Positions 60,536 through 64,000 of a DNA stretch of 64,000 bases are shown here, in pieces. The notes beneath the pieces are model-generated. The model saw only the letters and a program-made list of their open reading frames with translations. It was not told the DNA's origin and searched no databases. The stretch is from Bacillus sp. FJAT-44742 (lineage in GTDB: Bacteria > Bacillota > Bacilli > Bacillales > Marinococcaceae): positions 2,179,645-2,243,644 of the forward strand of contig NZ_KZ454936.1 in NCBI RefSeq assembly GCF_002797315.1, written 5' to 3'. Position numbers and translations under genes: made by a program. Position 1 is the stretch's first letter. Each line of letters opens with the position of its first letter.

Positions 60536-61285
60536 ATGAAACCATATTTGCTTAAATCTCTTCCTATTGCATTAGCTGCGATAGTCGCAGCTGGCTGCCA
60601 GACTCAGGACAGTCCAGGCACAGAAGATATGCAGCAGCCGTCGGATTATGATGAGGACGTAGACGAAATGGACGAGGCTGAAATTCCTGGCGGGGAAGCA
60701 GAGCCAGAAGCTGAACCTGACACCGAAGAACAAAACGGAGAGGAGCAGGCCTCTATTATTGGTTATTATGATGAAACAGGTGATGAGGTGGAAGCCCAGG
60801 CTGTCATGAATACTCCGAACGAAGAGGTTGGCACCGTTCAATTTTACACGACAGCCGAGGACAACGTCCTTGTGGAAGCCAACTTTGTTGATCTCGAAGT
60901 AGAGCCAGGCTATCATGGGTTTCATCTTCATGAAGAAGGCGTTTGTGAAGTAGACGATGATGGAGAGCCGTTTACATCTGCGGGCGGTCATTGGAACCCT
61001 GATGATGAGGATCACGGCTCCCACGCAGGTGATCTTCCTCCTGTTTATATTAATGAAGATGGAACAGGGTACTTGCTGACAAAAGTTGATACGTTTACTT
61101 CTGAGCAGGCAGCTGAAGATGAAATAGCCGTTATGCTTCATGAAGATCCAGACAACTTTGCTCACATTCCTGACCGTTACCAGTCTGAAGATGCAGATGA
61201 ACCGGGTCCTGATGAAGCCACTCTTGCAACCGGTGATGCTGGTGACCGCTTAGCCTGTGGTGTAGTAGAGACTGTAGAAGAATAA
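60536..61285 (+). CDS. sodC: Cu/Zn superoxide dismutase, lipoprotein
   Basis: 249 residues: lipoprotein signal (AIVAAGC, Cys21), very acidic linker (about 25-72), SodC domain. Ligands are all present: His130, His132, His152 (bridging), His160, His163, Asp166 and His202; disulfide Cys137-Cys241; guiding Arg238. The B. subtilis homologue YojM lacks part of its copper site, so this one is more likely to be active. It would detoxify superoxide on the outer face of the membrane. AGAAAGGGG precedes the ATG. Confidence 0.9.
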   Translation: MKPYLLKSLPIALAAIVAAGCQTQDSPGTEDMQQPSDYDEDVDEMDEAEIPGGEAEPEAEPDTEEQNGEEQASIIGYYDETGDEVEAQAVMNTPNEEVGTVQFYTTAEDNVLVEANFVDLEVEPGYHGFHLHEEGVCEVDDDGEPFTSAGGHWNPDDEDHGSHAGDLPPVYINEDGTGYLLTKVDTFTSEQAAEDEIAVMLHEDPDNFAHIPDRYQSEDADEPGPDEATLATGDAGDRLACGVVETVEE

Positions 61286-61292
61286 CAGATAT

Positions 61293-61326
61293 AAAAAAAG
61301 GATGACCGCTCTGGTCATCCTTTTTT
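61293..61326. terminator. Bidirectional terminator
   Basis: AAAAAAGGATGACC / GGTCATCCTTTTTT stem between sodC and the convergent M50-like gene. Confidence 0.9.
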
Positions 61327-61330
61327 CTGT

Positions 61331-61810
61331 TTAATCTATCGGATCTTTTCCTTTGCCATATTTAAATAAATCATAGATAGCCATCAAATCACTTGGGTGA
61401 TCTTCTGAAAAACGAGCAGGGAACAAAGAAAAGAACACAAAATAAATCGTAAAGTATACAAAGTTATAGAAAATGATGTGTTCAGGCAGTATACCTGCCA
61501 CAATCATACTATTGACCACGAAAACAGACAGTATATTAAATATAGTTCCTCCTAAAAGGATAAGAACGTGAGCTGTTTTTGTATCCCACTTCAGCTTCTC
61601 GATCTGGCAAAAAGAGTGCCAGAAATATATTCTTCTAAATTCCATCGGACCAATATTAAATAATTTTTTTCCTGTTCCTATTGTAAAAGTAGATTTCCCC
61701 CCAAAAACCCATATGAAAAATGCGTGGCCCAGTTGATGAACCATTGTAATAAATGGCAATATAACCAGGAGCGAGAGAAAGAAAACCCACATGTCTTCCA
61801 GTGTAAACAT
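61331..61810 (-). CDS. M50-like membrane protein with HQLGH motif, copy 2
   Basis: 159 residues, the same length and layout as the protein at 57908-58387: TMVHQLGHAFFIWVFGGKS (Gln26 for Glu), LILLGGTIFNILSVFVVN and FSLFPARFSEDHPSDLMAIYDLFKYGKGKDPID. By eye the two are over half identical throughout. The shared Glu-to-Gln change and constant C-terminal block suggest retained function rather than decay. Confidence 0.7.
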   Translation of the reverse strand: MFTLEDMWVFFLSLLVILPFITMVHQLGHAFFIWVFGGKSTFTIGTGKKLFNIGPMEFRRIYFWHSFCQIEKLKWDTKTAHVLILLGGTIFNILSVFVVNSMIVAGILPEHIIFYNFVYFTIYFVFFSLFPARFSEDHPSDLMAIYDLFKYGKGKDPID

Positions 61811-61951
61811 TGTCCGATCCTCCTTACCCTTACCTATAATACAGCATTACTTCTTTTTCCTCGTTCTGGGCAAATTAATCATATTTACGCTTTAATTTAT
61901 CATTTTACATAATTCCTCAATTTTTTGGCTCCAATACCTTTCCGCACCTAA

Positions 61952-61988
61952 TAAAAAAAAGCATCTGCCGGTGGGCAGATGCTTTTTC
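61952..61988 (-). terminator. Terminator of the SDR gene
   Basis: AAAAAGCATCTGCC / GGCAGATGCTTTTT stem. Confidence 0.85.
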
Positions 61989-61996
61989 ATACTCTC

Positions 61997-62893
61997 TTAT
62001 CCGTTGACTACAGTTCCTCCATTCACATGAATCGTCTGTCCTGTCACATAGGTTGAATCATCTGATGCTAAATAGACGTAACTTGGAGCAAGCTCTGCTG
62101 GCTGTCCTGGCCTCTGCATCGGTGTAGGAGCCGGATCGCCAATCCCAAAGTCTTTTACCACATCTTCTGGAAAGGAACTTGGAATGAGAGGTGTCCAGAT
62201 GGGGCCTGGCGCCACCCCATTTACCCTGATCCCTTTGTCAACCAGGTTTTGTGATAAAGAGCGTGTCAGGGCAACAAGGGCGCCTTTTGTTGCAGAGTAG
62301 TCCATTAACACCGGCATTCCTTGATAGGCCACGATAGATACCGTATTAATAATTGAGCTGCCTTCTTTTAAGTGTGGCAAAGCGGCCTGGATGAAGTAAA
62401 ACGAACCATAAATATTGGTTTGAAAAGTCCGGTGAAGCTGCTCTGAAGAAATGTCTCTGATATCTTCCTGATAATGCTGCTCGGCTGCATTATTAACCAG
62501 AATATCTAATTGACCGAATTCCTCTACTGTCTTCTCAACAGCTTCCTTACAAAAGGCTTCCTCCCCTACATCTCCTGGGATAAGAAGGCATTTCCCTCCC
62601 TTTTCTTCCACTAATTCTTTTGTTTTTTCAGCATCTTCATGTTCATCTAAGTAAACAATGCTGACGTTGGCTCCTTCTTTTGCATAATAGATGGCCACTG
62701 ATCTGCCAATCCCGCTGTCGCCTCCAGTAATCAAAGCAACTTTATCTTTTAGCTTACCGCTGCCCTTATAAGCTGGATCTTCATATACTGGTTCTGGATT
62801 CATTTTGTATTCATAGCCAGGCTGTTTGTCCTGTTCCTGTGGAGGAGTTCCCTCAGACTGCCGGCCTTTAAAGAGGTTATAGCCTTCACTCAT
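61997..62893 (-). CDS. SDR oxidoreductase (YdaD/YhdF-type)
   Basis: 298 residues with the extended N-terminus typical of the YdaD/YhxC/YhdF stress-related group (PGYEYKMNPEPVYEDPAYKGSGKLKDKVALITGGDSGIG). NAD site TGGDSGIG (about 56-63), NNAAEQ, catalytic Ser in NTVSIV and YSATK. The usual name is glucose or aldehyde dehydrogenase-like; substrate unknown. AGAAGGAGTG precedes the ATG. Confidence 0.88.
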   Translation of the reverse strand: MSEGYNLFKGRQSEGTPPQEQDKQPGYEYKMNPEPVYEDPAYKGSGKLKDKVALITGGDSGIGRSVAIYYAKEGANVSIVYLDEHEDAEKTKELVEEKGGKCLLIPGDVGEEAFCKEAVEKTVEEFGQLDILVNNAAEQHYQEDIRDISSEQLHRTFQTNIYGSFYFIQAALPHLKEGSSIINTVSIVAYQGMPVLMDYSATKGALVALTRSLSQNLVDKGIRVNGVAPGPIWTPLIPSSFPEDVVKDFGIGDPAPTPMQRPGQPAELAPSYVYLASDDSTYVTGQTIHVNGGTVVNG

Positions 62894-63205
62894 TGATTAA
62901 CACTCCTTCTTCTATTTTAAATTTACCTAAACAGAAATAGGCAATACTAGTGTTTATCCGATAATCATTTTCATTAAACTTTTTTCCACCTTTTTCTCTC
63001 CCTTACCCTGCCCAGGATAAAAAGAAGCTGACAGCTTTTCCTCACTTTGATTTCCATTCAAACTTTTATCCATAATAAGGTCTGTAACAAAAGCCCTGCA
63101 CTACAAATGACTCATCATTTATGTAGGTAAATTTGTATATACGTCTTCTAAATAAAAGGAATATTTGTTAAAATTTTCACGAGATTAAATGACAAGGTGG
63201 TACAT

Positions 63206-63343
63206 ATGAAAAAGCTTGCTGCAACGATATTATTTTCCTTTCTTACTTTAGTGGTTTCTGTCCCTGTTTTCTTTGCAGATTCTCTTGATGACGATAATGT
63301 TGATCAACCTGAGGAAGAAACATATTACCAAACCCAATTGTAA
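63206..63343 (+). CDS. Small exported protein
   Basis: 45 residues: signal peptide MKKLAATILFSFLTLVVSVPVFFA, then an acidic mature peptide DSLDDDNVDQPEEETYYQTQL. AAGGTGG lies five bases before the ATG. A perfect terminator follows. Family not recognised; may be a signalling or surface peptide. Confidence 0.65.
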   Translation: MKKLAATILFSFLTLVVSVPVFFADSLDDDNVDQPEEETYYQTQL

Positions 63344-63350
63344 GCAACGA

Positions 63351-63389
63351 CAAAACACTCATCTGTGCTCTCAGATGAGTGTTTTTTTA
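63351..63389. terminator. Bidirectional terminator
   Basis: ACACTCATCT / AGATGAGTGT stem then TTTTTTT. Confidence 0.9.
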
Positions 63390-63989
63390 AGAGGTCTCAT
63401 GTTGAATTAAGGCTGCAAGTGCTTTTGCATCTTCGTAGATCATTTCTTCAAGCTTCCGATTATAAAAAACTGAGGCCGGATGAAAAAAAGGGAAAAGAAT
63501 ATATTCTTTCATTCCATAAACCAGGGTATTGTCTGTTGTATTTTTCAGTTTGAGTATTCTTGTCTTTTGCGCCTCGCCATGAATTTCTGTCATTTTGTCC
63601 TTTTTTCCTGTCAGTCTTTCATAGGCCACTCCTCCCAGCGTAACAATGATCGTCGGATCTATTTTCTCAATCTGGTAATCAAGAATAGGCGCATGGGCAA
63701 TGATTTCTTTTTTGGTCGGTTTTCGGTTCGGCCTTTTGATGACTATTTCTTCTCCTTTTTGTTTTCTGACTATTTTGTATGGGCGGCTTCTTACAGCACT
63801 TGTAATGTATACATCCTCCCGTGATATCCCTGCACTTTCAAGAAATTTATCCAGTTCCTTTCCCGCCCTGCCGGTAAATGGCTGCTTAGATATTAGCTCA
63901 TGCTCTCCAGGCGCTTCTCCAACAAACAGGACATCAGCCTGAGGATTCCCTCCGCCGATGAGAAAGCCCTCAGCAGGATACGGCTCCAT
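63387..63989 (-). CDS. Uracil-DNA glycosylase family protein (family-4-like)
   Basis: 200 residues visible; the true start may lie beyond the window edge. Motif 1 FVGEAPGEHE (about 23-31), GRAGKELDKFL, DVYITSAVRSRPYK and the motif HPASVFYN near 170 are those of UDG families 4-6. No Cys occurs anywhere, so the 4Fe-4S cluster of family 4 is absent here (VRSRP replaces the usual VKCRP). DNA base-excision repair is the likely role. Confidence 0.8.
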   Translation of the reverse strand: MEPYPAEGFLIGGGNPQADVLFVGEAPGEHELISKQPFTGRAGKELDKFLESAGISREDVYITSAVRSRPYKIVRKQKGEEIVIKRPNRKPTKKEIIAHAPILDYQIEKIDPTIIVTLGGVAYERLTGKKDKMTEIHGEAQKTRILKLKNTTDNTLVYGMKEYILFPFFHPASVFYNRKLEEMIYEDAKALAALIQHETS

Positions 63990-64000
63990 TCTTTTTTTAC

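Noticed and set aside
60572-61165. 197-codon open frame on the minus strand
   Set aside because: Antisense to sodC, whose ligands are all recognisable.

Overview
The window (about 64 kb, AT-rich) looks like a chromosomal segment of an endospore-forming, salt- or alkali-tolerant member of the Bacillaceae. Evidence for spore formation is two pairs of CotF-type coat proteins, a YheC/YheD ATP-grasp protein, a YtaF-like membrane protein, a signal-less CwlC-like amidase and Asn-rich small proteins. Strong AGGAGG-type ribosome binding sites, GTG/TTG starts and Bacillus-type operators (NsrR, TnrA/GlnR, Fur, CcpA cre) fit a Bacillus relative. The very acidic linker of the Cu/Zn superoxide dismutase and a stand-alone glutamine synthetase would fit a halophile, but this is inference. 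No species is assigned.

Layout. 0-16 kb: an IS1182-type transposase remnant, NO dioxygenase hmp with an NsrR operator, assorted enzymes, two coat-protein pairs, methionine aminopeptidase, cysteine desulfurase, an HPr-like protein without the active-site His, an LD-carboxypeptidase, an MscS channel, an MMPL transporter remnant, an amidohydrolase and a tRNA-Val(GAC). 16-25 kb: glnA with two TnrA/GlnR boxes but no glnR beside it; a five-gene nikABCDE/opp-type ABC importer under a cobalamin riboswitch; and a Fur-boxed ABC exporter like YwjA.

25.6-40.3 kb is the metabolic core, a D-glucarate/D-galactarate catabolic island. Galactarate dehydratase (garD) and glucarate dehydratase (gudD) both yield 5-dehydro-4-deoxyglucarate. 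Two paralogous KdgD enzymes decarboxylate and dehydrate it to 2-oxoglutarate semialdehyde, and an aldehyde dehydrogenase (gucD) oxidises that to 2-oxoglutarate. Uptake is probably by a TctCBA tripartite transporter and perhaps a second permease. Two control circuits are visible. A PrpR-type sigma-54 activator lies divergent to a -24/-12 promoter and an upstream dyad in front of kdgD1-garD. A FadR-type GntR regulator has identical operators in front of itself and in front of kdgD2-gucD.

40-64 kb is accessory-like: many short genes each closed by its own terminator, including a drug-efflux MFS, an azoR/MarR pair with two palindromic operators, a cupredoxin, a PfpI-family protein with an apparent ATT start, a poly-gamma-glutamate hydrolase, two Asn-rich paralogues, an amidase with three near-identical peptidoglycan-binding repeats, a K+ channel, metallo-hydrolases, a complete Cu/Zn SodC, and two M50-like membrane proteins whose HExxH motif reads HQLGH. 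A 21-bp-periodic GGGTCA array lies at 42.4-42.5 kb. No CRISPR array, rRNA, prophage or intact insertion sequence was seen.
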